Shown here: piece by piece, positions 7,833 through 15,113 of the stretch
Layout of the letters: each line of letters starts with the position of its first letter
How positions within the stretch are numbered: the stretch's first letter is position 1
Origin: CAYTWW01 sp043801855
GTDB lineage: Archaea; Nanobdellota; Nanobdellia; Woesearchaeales; GW2011-AR15
Reading direction: 5' to 3'
DNA length: 29,353 nt
Assembly: GCA_043801855.1 (NCBI GenBank)
Contig: JAZDLQ010000058.1
Span: forward strand, 1-29,353
The notes under the pieces: generated by a model
What the model saw: the letters and a program-made list of their open reading frames with translations, nothing else
Databases searched by the model: none
Told to the model about the DNA's origin: nothing
Made by a program: the position numbers and the translations under genes

Positions 7833-8305
7833 AATCAAAAAAAGCAACAATTCTTTCGTTTATTAGCGATAATGCTCTGGGTTGGACTATTTTTGTTATC
7901 GGCATGATTTTTTGGGTAGTGGTATTTATGTATGGCAATAGCCAAAAAAAAATAGAAATCAATGAAAAAGTTGCCTACTTAAGCAATACAGAGGTTCTTA
8001 ATTCAATACTTAGGTATCAAGTGTTAGAAGGAGTCACATATGGAGATATTGCTATAGAATCATATTTAACAAAAGATAATGATAGGCTTTCTTTAGCAAC
8101 AAAATCAGTATTGGAGCCAGTATACAACAAAGGCGATTCTATTTGCTGGAGAATCTACTTTGACAACACACTTTTTGCAAAAGAAGACTGCGGAAAAATA
8201 TTTGAAACACCTTTTCTTGATTCTAATGTAACTCTTTCGCTTCCAGTTAATTCAATTAAGAAAACAGTTAACTTTAGGATAGAAATACCTGGGCTTAAAA
8301 AATAA
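7829..8305 (+). CDS. Pilin-like membrane-anchored protein (158 aa)
   Basis: Starts MKSKKATILSFISDNALGWT, with a KKA motif, then a hydrophobic helix at about 18-36. The tail is a small, probably beta-rich domain with two cysteines (in SICWR and EDCGK), a plausible single disulfide, and one NVT sequon. The four-base ATGA overlap with the gene before it indicates translational coupling. No enzyme signature is visible; a minor pilin-like role is inferred from context only. Confidence 0.75.
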   Translation: MKSKKATILSFISDNALGWTIFVIGMIFWVVVFMYGNSQKKIEINEKVAYLSNTEVLNSILRYQVLEGVTYGDIAIESYLTKDNDRLSLATKSVLEPVYNKGDSICWRIYFDNTLFAKEDCGKIFETPFLDSNVTLSLPVNSIKKTVNFRIEIPGLKK

Positions 8306-8314
8306 ATACTAAAC

Positions 8315-10030
8315 ATGAAACATAAAAAATCAGAGCAAATTTTAGTACCTCTTCTTGCATTTATTTTCGTATTACCGATATTACTCTCTCTTTATTTAGT
8401 TATGCAAGCCCATAACTTAAATTTCAAGAAATCAATTGGCGAGCCTGCAATTGACTTATTAAAAACATATGAAAAAGGAGAAGCGGTTCTTTTTTACATA
8501 GATCAGTCAGCTAGGCTTTCGTTAAAAGAAGCAATAGTTGATTTTGCAAACAGCAGCATGGATGCTTCATGTGGCCAACGCTATCTAGGAGAAATTTCAT
8601 GGGGCAATAAAGAAATTGATTGCATTCCTGCCTATATACAAGAAGAGATAAATGAGAAAATAACTGAGAGATTCAAAACTATTTTTAACAGTCATATGGA
8701 AGCCTATCCTGGCAAAATTCCATTAAGTGCAGATGATTTTAACCTTGAATTAAGACTGGAAGAAAACTTAAATATTATTGGTGTTGCAAGAACTAAATTA
8801 AGAATTGACATAGTAAATGGAGAAGAGATTATTATTAAAAAGCAAAGCGCTACAGATGGAATTGCAGGAAATTCTGGTCGCCTGCATGGTTATTACTACA
8901 TCAATCCTTCTTTTAATGAAAAAATTGACTTTAATCTTTTTTATTTTATAGATGTACAGAATAAGGCAAGAACCCTTAAGGAAGCTTTTAGCTCATATGA
9001 CTTATTAACTGAAGAGATAGCTTCTGATATAGTTAAAAGTTTAGATACTTTAAGCGATGTGAGTATTGGCTATTGCAATTCCTTTACAGATAAAGAAAAA
9101 GCCTGCATGGATAATAGCCAAATTCCAATTTTTTCAGATGGAAAGGCAACCGGAGAATGCATCTCTTGTAATGATATCAGAATAAGTACTCTAAGCAGTT
9201 GCGAAAATTATTATACCAGAGATTTCTGCAACAAGGACATATGCAAAAAAAACTGTATATCTGCTAATAACAAATGTGTCGGTAAAGATACTGTCTTAAA
9301 AGAGTCGCAGGCGATAAGAATATGCATATCATCTCGCTATAAAGAAATAACTTATAATGAGAATTTTAAGTCATACTCTGTTCTTCCGGTAAGTGTTAAG
9401 TTTTCTTTTAATATGACAAATGACTACTGGAAAAAAGAAGAATGCCAAAAATTGCCTATCTTTAATGATGTCCTTGGAACTGTTGCACTGCAGGATAGTA
9501 ATGTATGCGATGAAAATAATATAGTTGAACTCATTGAGCCAGGCAGCTTTTCAATAGAAAAAGAAAGGCATGGGCCGTATTGCGGAAAAACAGGAACAAG
9601 TTACGAAGGCTACCTTTTAGCATGTCATGACTGCCTGAATGAAAAAGGCAATAACGGTCAAGACTCATTAGCAGAAATGTATTCTTACAATTGTCCTTAT
9701 GGATGCGATACAACAACAAATGAATGCAACACTCCTGATAGTTGCAATGAAGCACCAGATGAGACAATCTGTGCGAGAACCATTACTAAAGATAATAAAA
9801 AATGTGTTCCGTATTATGTTTTTGGTTTATATACGAGTTGCAATGAATGCCCGCAAAATTGCATTATTTTAGATTATGTGAACGATAATTTAAAAAAAGA
9901 AAATCCATGCAATTGTAAAGTTGACTGTTCGCTTTTAAACAATAATGAAGGATTATGTAATAATATAATTTTTAATGGTTTTAATACATGCATGTACTAT
10001 TCTGGAAAATGCATTCAAATATATCCTTAA
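8315..10030 (+). CDS. Large cysteine-rich membrane-anchored surface protein (571 aa)
   Basis: Last gene of the run. The N-terminus MKHKKSEQILVPLLAF leads into a hydrophobic helix (about 9-31). It is followed by a helical segment containing FYIDQSARLSLKEAI, then a beta-rich middle. From about residue 250 to the end roughly 30 cysteines occur in short-spaced pairs (for example CISC, CHDC, CNECPQNC, CNCKVDC). This resembles an extracellular, disulfide-stapled stalk or adhesin tip rather than a redox enzyme. NSS and NMT sequons are present. Being last and having the most elaborate outer domain, it may be the exposed tip; that is speculation. No homologue recognised. Confidence 0.8.
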   Translation: MKHKKSEQILVPLLAFIFVLPILLSLYLVMQAHNLNFKKSIGEPAIDLLKTYEKGEAVLFYIDQSARLSLKEAIVDFANSSMDASCGQRYLGEISWGNKEIDCIPAYIQEEINEKITERFKTIFNSHMEAYPGKIPLSADDFNLELRLEENLNIIGVARTKLRIDIVNGEEIIIKKQSATDGIAGNSGRLHGYYYINPSFNEKIDFNLFYFIDVQNKARTLKEAFSSYDLLTEEIASDIVKSLDTLSDVSIGYCNSFTDKEKACMDNSQIPIFSDGKATGECISCNDIRISTLSSCENYYTRDFCNKDICKKNCISANNKCVGKDTVLKESQAIRICISSRYKEITYNENFKSYSVLPVSVKFSFNMTNDYWKKEECQKLPIFNDVLGTVALQDSNVCDENNIVELIEPGSFSIEKERHGPYCGKTGTSYEGYLLACHDCLNEKGNNGQDSLAEMYSYNCPYGCDTTTNECNTPDSCNEAPDETICARTITKDNKKCVPYYVFGLYTSCNECPQNCIILDYVNDNLKKENPCNCKVDCSLLNNNEGLCNNIIFNGFNTCMYYSGKCIQIYP

Positions 10031-10059
10031 AAAAAATACAAATTACGCATTTATACACT

Positions 10060-10071
10060 AATATTTATATA
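10060..10071 (+). promoter_or_regulatory. Promoter of the RPA-like gene
   Basis: AATATTTATATA is centred about 27 bases before a predicted start near 10093. A GAGGGG Shine-Dalgarno site at 10095-10100 then precedes the ATG at 10106. The box lies 30 bases after the last pilin-like stop, so RPA is probably an independent transcript. Confidence 0.5.
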
Positions 10072-10105
10072 TCTTCTTCTATTTTAGATTTTTTGAGGGG
10101 TTATT

Positions 10106-11227
10106 ATGATTAAAATACCAAAAGAAACAGTAATTGCAAAAATCAAAGAAAAAACAGGATTATCTGAAAGTGAAATAGATAAAAAAATCAAAGAAAAGTT
10201 AAACTCTTTATCTGGATTGATCAGTGAAGAGGGCGCTGCCCACATTGTTGCAAACCAACTTGGCGTTAAGCTTGTTTTGGAAGCAAACTCTCAAAAAATT
10301 AAAGATATTATTCCTGGCTTAAAAAACGTTGATGTAACCGGTAAAATAGTTAGAAAATATGAATTAAAAGAATTTGAGTCAAAAGACAGGAAAGGAAAGC
10401 TTATTTCTTTTTTATTAGGCGACGAGACAGGCGTAATAAGAGCAGTAGCGTGGAATGATAAGGCAGATTTATTTACAGATATTAATGAAAATGAAGTTAT
10501 AAAAATTGAGGCAGGCTACTCTAAAGAAAACAGGGAAAACAAAGCAGAGTTGCATCTTGGAGACAGAGCTAAAGTTTCAAAAGTAAAAGATGTAAAAATT
10601 GATATTGCACAAACCAATGTGCAAAGCCAGTTTGAAAGGAAAAAAATTGATCAATTGAACGGTGGAGAAGATAATATTGAAATTCTTGGAACAATTGTCC
10701 AGACATTTGATCCAAAATTCTTTGAGGTTTGCCCTAACTGCGCTAAAAGGGCGAGACAGCAGGGAGACCTGTTTGTTTGCGATGAGCATGGCAGTGTTAC
10801 TCCAAACTATTCTTATGTAATGAACCTTGTAATTGATGACGGGAGCGCAAATATAAGAGCAGTTTTATGGAAAAATCAGACACAGCGGCTTCTTTTAAAA
10901 ACAGACGAAGAAATTTTATCCCTAAGAAACTCATCATTTGAAGAAGTAAAAACAGACCTTTTAGGAAAAATTGTCAAGCTTTCCGGAAGGTGCACAAAAA
11001 ATGCAATGTTTGAGCGCCTTGAGTTTGTTGTGCAGCTAGTTTATGCTGCGCCAGACCCAGAAGAAGAAATAGCAAGGCTAAATAAGAAATTAAAAGACCC
11101 TGTCAAAGAAACACCTGTAAAAAAGACTAAAGTTGTAGAACCAAAAAAGCAACCAACAAAAGAAGATGAATCTGGAGAAAATATAGAAGAAGATATTTTC
11201 TCCCTGGATGACCTTGAAAAGCTCTAA
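10106..11227 (+). CDS. Archaeal RPA-like single-stranded DNA-binding protein
   Basis: A 373-residue replication protein A homologue that coats single-stranded DNA during replication and repair. Residues about 1-60 form the helical N-terminal region of archaeal RPAs (EEGAAHIVANQLGVKL). A first OB-fold spans about 72-165 (VTGKIVRKYELKEF to the GDRAKV strand). A second at about 190-312 contains a zinc-finger motif: C209-x2-C212, then C225-x2-H228. The tail (about 320-373) is highly charged and acidic at the end, ending DIFSLDDLEKL, as often used for partner binding. It converges with glutamine synthetase, whose stop is one base away. Confidence 0.88.
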   Translation: MIKIPKETVIAKIKEKTGLSESEIDKKIKEKLNSLSGLISEEGAAHIVANQLGVKLVLEANSQKIKDIIPGLKNVDVTGKIVRKYELKEFESKDRKGKLISFLLGDETGVIRAVAWNDKADLFTDINENEVIKIEAGYSKENRENKAELHLGDRAKVSKVKDVKIDIAQTNVQSQFERKKIDQLNGGEDNIEILGTIVQTFDPKFFEVCPNCAKRARQQGDLFVCDEHGSVTPNYSYVMNLVIDDGSANIRAVLWKNQTQRLLLKTDEEILSLRNSSFEEVKTDLLGKIVKLSGRCTKNAMFERLEFVVQLVYAAPDPEEEIARLNKKLKDPVKETPVKKTKVVEPKKQPTKEDESGENIEEDIFSLDDLEKL

Positions 11228-11228
11228 A

Positions 11229-12542
11229 TTAATACACTTCTAGATATTTGTCTAGCTCCCAAGCATGCACTCTAAGCCTATATTCGTCCCATTCTTTCTT
11301 TTTTATCATTATATATTTGTTAAACATTTCTTCACCAAGTGTTTCTTTTGCAACCTTATTTTTTTCCATCTCGCTGACTGCCTCAAATAATGAGCTGGGC
11401 AGAGTATCAATGTACTTTTCTTTTAGCTTTGTATCATCAAACTTATAGACATTTTCTTCAACTGGTGCACGTAGAGATAAATTTGATTTTATTCCGTCAA
11501 GCCCTGAGCGAAGCATGACTGCAAACGCAAGATATGGGTTACACGAACCATCTGGGCACCTAAGTTCACATCTTGCAGCGTTTGGTTTTGTAAAGCCCGG
11601 AAGCCTTATTAAAGCGCTTCTATTGACTCTTGCCCAGCAGACATACACTGGAGCTTCATACCCCGGAACAAGGCGCTTATAGGAATTTACTATGGGAGAA
11701 AGAACTGCTGAAATTCCTTTTACATTTTTTAGTTGGCCTTCGATAAACGATTTGGCTACAGCAGAGAGTCTGTATGCGTCTTTTTCGTCATAAAATATAT
11801 TTTTCCCTTCAAGGTCAGTTAAACTTTGGTGACAATGCATTCCAGAGCCGTTGATTCCAAACATAGGTTTTGGCATAAAAGTTGCATGCAAGTCGTATTT
11901 TTGTGCAATTGCTTTCAATGTGAATTTAAACGTGATTACATTGTCAGCAGCTCTAAGTGCATCGTCATACCTGAACCCTATCTCATGCTGGCCCGGCGCA
12001 ACTTCATGATGGCCTCTTTCCCCCTTTATTCCAAATGCCTCCAATGCATTCATCATCTCTGCCCTGATTTCATATGCGCTGTCTATTGAAAGGTCAAAAT
12101 ACCCTCCAACGTCATTGAAAAGTGTTTTAATTCCATTTTCCTTTTTAAAGAGAAAAAACTCAGGTTCAGCACCTACATTATACTTATAACCCATATTTTC
12201 AGCGGTTTTAAGTGCTTTTTTTAGTATGTATCTTGGGTCATTTTCAAATGGCTTGCCTTCAGGAGTATATACATCACAAATAAATCTGGCAGTCTTAATC
12301 TCATCTCGTGTTAGCCATGGAATAACAGCATATGTTGATTCGTCTGGTTTTAAGTACATATCACTCTCGTGGATTCTCATATATCCCTCAACAGAAGAGC
12401 CATCAAACCATATCCCTTGCGTAAAAGCTCTTTCTGCTTCTTCAGCAGGAATTGTCACATTTTTTACCCTTCCCATTATATCTGAGAACTGAAGGCTGAT
12501 AAATTTTATGTTGTCTTTTTTTATTTTTTCTAATGTATTCAT
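11229..12542 (-). CDS. glnA: Glutamine synthetase, type I
   Basis: Makes glutamine from glutamate, ammonia and ATP in the cytoplasm. With the start at 12542 it has 437 residues, normal for GSI. Visible motifs are FDGSSVEGY (46-54), AEPEFFLF with metal ligands E126/E128, GHHEVAPGQHEIGF (177-190), GSGMHCHQS (232-240, H236) and NSYKRLVPGYEAP (286-298). The Tyr adenylylation loop of the beta subtype is not seen, so the alpha-type is likely. An ATG at 12551 abuts the Shine-Dalgarno GGGAG (12552-12556); the ATG at 12542 is nine bases away and better placed. It lies downstream of an Lrp/AsnC gene, with a possible operator between them. Confidence 0.96.
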   Translation of the reverse strand: MNTLEKIKKDNIKFISLQFSDIMGRVKNVTIPAEEAERAFTQGIWFDGSSVEGYMRIHESDMYLKPDESTYAVIPWLTRDEIKTARFICDVYTPEGKPFENDPRYILKKALKTAENMGYKYNVGAEPEFFLFKKENGIKTLFNDVGGYFDLSIDSAYEIRAEMMNALEAFGIKGERGHHEVAPGQHEIGFRYDDALRAADNVITFKFTLKAIAQKYDLHATFMPKPMFGINGSGMHCHQSLTDLEGKNIFYDEKDAYRLSAVAKSFIEGQLKNVKGISAVLSPIVNSYKRLVPGYEAPVYVCWARVNRSALIRLPGFTKPNAARCELRCPDGSCNPYLAFAVMLRSGLDGIKSNLSLRAPVEENVYKFDDTKLKEKYIDTLPSSLFEAVSEMEKNKVAKETLGEEMFNKYIMIKKKEWDEYRLRVHAWELDKYLEVY

Positions 12543-12588
12543 TTTTTTCATCTCCCATTATATCTAATTTAATTAAACTAAAATATAC

Positions 12589-12597
12589 AAATATAAA
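12589..12597 (-). promoter_or_regulatory. TATA-like box of glnA
   Basis: The minus strand reads TTTATATTT. A start about 26 bases downstream (near 12567) would give a leader of about 25 bases containing the GGGAG ribosome site. Confidence 0.45.
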
Positions 12598-12620
12598 TTA
12601 ATACAATAAAAAAATGAACA

Positions 12621-12640
12621 AATGTTTAATTATTTACATT
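12621..12640. promoter_or_regulatory. Candidate Lrp-family operator upstream of glnA
   Basis: AATGT and ACATT form perfect five-base inverted arms around an A/T-only ten-base centre (a TGT-N10-ACA core). Lrp/AsnC proteins typically bind AT-rich palindromes of about this length. The site lies some 25 bases upstream of the glnA TATA box, between glnA and the Lrp/AsnC gene. AT-rich DNA makes chance palindromes common, so the call is tentative. Confidence 0.3.
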
Positions 12641-12697
12641 AAATATTAATTATTTAGAAAAATATTCTTGAAAATTTAGTGCTTTTTGAATATCTGT

Positions 12698-13144
12698 TTA
12701 ATCAAAATTATCCTGGCGTTCTTTTAGCACATTGAGGATTAAGCTTGTATGTGTTCTCTCAACAAAATCATAGCTTTGGATTTTTTTAAGAAACCCGTCA
12801 AGTGATGACCTGGTCTTAAATCTGGCAATGACAACAGCATCATAATCTCCTGTAACATCATAAACAGCGTATACGTTTGGATGCTTTGCAATTTTTCTTT
12901 CAATCTCAAATAGTTTTCCTTTAGAGATTCTCATCTCAATTATTGCCTTGAATTCATATCCTAGTTTCAAAAAAGAAAGTTCAGTAGTATATCTCTTAAT
13001 AATTCCCTTTTTTTCAAGAGATTTAACATGAGTCATTACTGTTGCTGTTGAGACGCTAATCTCTTTTGCAATCTGCCTGTAAGATAGCCTTGAGTCTTTA
13101 AGCAGGATATTTAATATTTTTTTATCAGTAGAAGATATTTCCAT
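12698..13144 (-). CDS. Lrp/AsnC family transcription regulator
   Basis: A 148-residue feast/famine regulator. The N-terminal helix-turn-helix (about 5-52; STDKKILNILLKDSRLSYRQ then STATVMTHV) binds DNA. The C-terminal RAM domain (about 65-140; NVYAVYDVTGDYDAVVIARF) binds effectors and oligomerises. The frame extends to an ATG at 13183, but a TATA box centred at 13170 predicts transcription starting at about 13144, exactly at the ATG of MEISSTDKK. The shorter, leaderless form is therefore preferred. It is divergent from asnS and upstream of glnA on the same strand. Amino acid response at one or both is a reasonable inference; the ligand is unknown. Confidence 0.92.
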   Translation of the reverse strand: MEISSTDKKILNILLKDSRLSYRQIAKEISVSTATVMTHVKSLEKKGIIKRYTTELSFLKLGYEFKAIIEMRISKGKLFEIERKIAKHPNVYAVYDVTGDYDAVVIARFKTRSSLDGFLKKIQSYDFVERTHTSLILNVLKERQDNFD

Positions 13145-13165
13145 AATTTTAGTTAAATCCAGTAG

Positions 13166-13174
13166 ATTTATAAG
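13166..13174 (-). promoter_or_regulatory. TATA box of the Lrp/AsnC gene
   Basis: The minus strand reads CTTATAAAT, centred 26 bases before the ATG at 13144, consistent with a leaderless mRNA. It sits within the 96-base divergent promoter region shared with asnS. Confidence 0.5.
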
Positions 13175-13240
13175 ATTTACCAATAAAAAACAGTAATGTT
13201 TTTAATTAAATATTTTTTAAATGGAAATATAGGTGATATT

Positions 13241-15088
13241 ATGGAATTTGACAGTCAAAAAATATTAGATGAATTAAAAATAAAATATGAAATTATTGAA
13301 TTTCCTGACAAAAACGTTAAAGGAGTAACTGAGATAGCAAATAGCTTAGGTGTAAAACCTGAGCAGGTTGTTAAGACCCTAGTTATGAAAGGCCATTCAA
13401 AAAAGGCTTATATCTGCCTGACTGGCGGCAACTCAAGCCTTGATCTAAAAAAACTTAAAGCAATTTTAAGCGAAAAAGATGTAATGATGGCTACAGCTGA
13501 TGAGATAAAAGAAAACACAGGATATAATGTTGGAGCTGTTCCTGCTTTTGGACTAAAAACAGAGATGAAGGTAATCATTGATTCTTCGCTAAAAAATGAG
13601 CCTAGTTTGTATGTTGGAACCGGTATTTTTGGATATGATTATATAATTAAGCCATATGACCTAGAAAAAGCAACAAAAGGAATATTTGAAAATATAACAA
13701 AAACAGAAGCAGCACAATCAAAGCCAGAGCCAAAAACAAACTATACTGAAAACAGAGTTAATAAAGTTGTTTCTCCAGCTGATGTTGATAGTAAAAAATA
13801 CACAACAATATCTGACGCAATAAAACAAGGAAGTGGGATAGTAAACATTAGAGGTTGGGTTTACCGTGAAAGGAAATCAAATAAATTTGCTTTTGTTGTT
13901 GTGAGGGACTCTACAAACATAATACAATGCGTTTTTGATCAGGAAAAACTTCCGCAAAAAATATGGGAAGATGCAATTAAATTAAATATGGAATCTTCAC
14001 TAAAAGTAACTGGTGAGATTAGAAAAGAAGAAAAAGCACCAACTGGCTATGAACTGCATGCTACAGGCTTAGAAGTAGTACAGTTTGCGCAGCCTTTTCC
14101 AATAACAAAAGATTTTTCACCTGAGTTTCTCCTTGATAACCGGCATCTTTGGCTCAGAAGCAGGAAAATTACAGCTATATTAAAGATAAGAGACACTTTA
14201 TTTGCCGCATTCAGGGAGTATTTCAGGACGAATGGATTTTATGAGTACCATTCTCCTATTTTTCAGGGAATGCAAGCAGAAGGTGGCTCAACTTTATTTG
14301 AAGTCAAATACTTTAATGAAAAAATTTATCTTGCACAGACATGGCAGCTTTATGCAGAAGCAGGAATATTCTCACTTGAAAAAATATTTACAATAGCGCC
14401 ATCATTTCGGGCAGAAAAATCAAAGACATCGAGACATCTGACAGAATACTGGCATGCTGAAGCTGAAGCTGCGTGGGCAACTTTTAAGGATGTTCAGGAT
14501 TATGGGGAAGAAGTAATAAAACATATGGTAAAATGTGTCCTTGAAAAAAACCAGGAAGAATTAAAAATCCTAAAACGGGACGTATCAAAATTAATCCCTA
14601 TAGTTGAAAAGCCATTTGTTAGAATGACTTATACGCAAGCCTTAAAAGTATTAAAAGAAAAAGGAAATATGGAAGTTGAATGGGGAAAAGACCTAAGGAC
14701 TGTTGAAGAAGATGTCTTGTCAAAGATGTATGACACGCCAATTATTGTTACGCATTACCCAAAAATTGTAAAAGCATTCTATATGAAAGAAGAAACTGAT
14801 AACCCAGATGTTGTAAGGGGCTGTGACTTTATTGCGCCAGAAGGCTACGGTGAAGTGATTGGCGGCTCAGAGCGGGAATCTGACCCTGAATCAATTAAAA
14901 AAAGGTTACTTGAGCAGGGAGAAAACCCTGAAGATTACAAGTTTTACCTTGATACAAGGATTTATGGTTCTGTTCCGCATGGCGGTTTTGGCCTTGGAAT
15001 GGAAAGAATAATCTCATGGGTCTGCGGTCTTGATAACATCAAAGATGCGATACCATTCCCGAGGACGATGTTAAGGAAGACGCCTTGA
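13241..15088 (+). CDS. asnS: Asparaginyl-tRNA synthetase with N-terminal YbaK/ProX-like editing domain
   Basis: Charges tRNA-Asn with asparagine. The ATG at 13241 has an AGGTGAT Shine-Dalgarno site at 13231-13237; the frame is open to 13196 but lacks one there. Residues about 1-150 are a YbaK/ProX-type domain (K45 in VVKTLV, GAVPAFGL at 98-105), a family that deacylates mischarged tRNAs. A linker leads to the OB-fold (from about 195; RGWVYRERKSNKFAFVVVRD). The class II core includes motif 2, FRAEKSKTSRHLTEYWHAEA (from 389), and motif 3, GFGLGMER (582-589). The motif 2 region and KAFYMKEE fit AsnRS better than AspRS. An editing domain on AsnRS is unusual. Confidence 0.9.
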   Translation: MEFDSQKILDELKIKYEIIEFPDKNVKGVTEIANSLGVKPEQVVKTLVMKGHSKKAYICLTGGNSSLDLKKLKAILSEKDVMMATADEIKENTGYNVGAVPAFGLKTEMKVIIDSSLKNEPSLYVGTGIFGYDYIIKPYDLEKATKGIFENITKTEAAQSKPEPKTNYTENRVNKVVSPADVDSKKYTTISDAIKQGSGIVNIRGWVYRERKSNKFAFVVVRDSTNIIQCVFDQEKLPQKIWEDAIKLNMESSLKVTGEIRKEEKAPTGYELHATGLEVVQFAQPFPITKDFSPEFLLDNRHLWLRSRKITAILKIRDTLFAAFREYFRTNGFYEYHSPIFQGMQAEGGSTLFEVKYFNEKIYLAQTWQLYAEAGIFSLEKIFTIAPSFRAEKSKTSRHLTEYWHAEAEAAWATFKDVQDYGEEVIKHMVKCVLEKNQEELKILKRDVSKLIPIVEKPFVRMTYTQALKVLKEKGNMEVEWGKDLRTVEEDVLSKMYDTPIIVTHYPKIVKAFYMKEETDNPDVVRGCDFIAPEGYGEVIGGSERESDPESIKKRLLEQGENPEDYKFYLDTRIYGSVPHGGFGLGMERIISWVCGLDNIKDAIPFPRTMLRKTP

Positions 15089-15113
15089 TTTGGATTATAA
15101 AGCAAGAAAAAAA

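Noticed and set aside
13183..13196. Longer starts for Lrp/AsnC (13183) and asnS (13196)
   Set aside because: The Lrp start would lie upstream of its own TATA box, and the asnS start lacks a ribosome site while AGGTGAT precedes 13241. The added residues also match no family.
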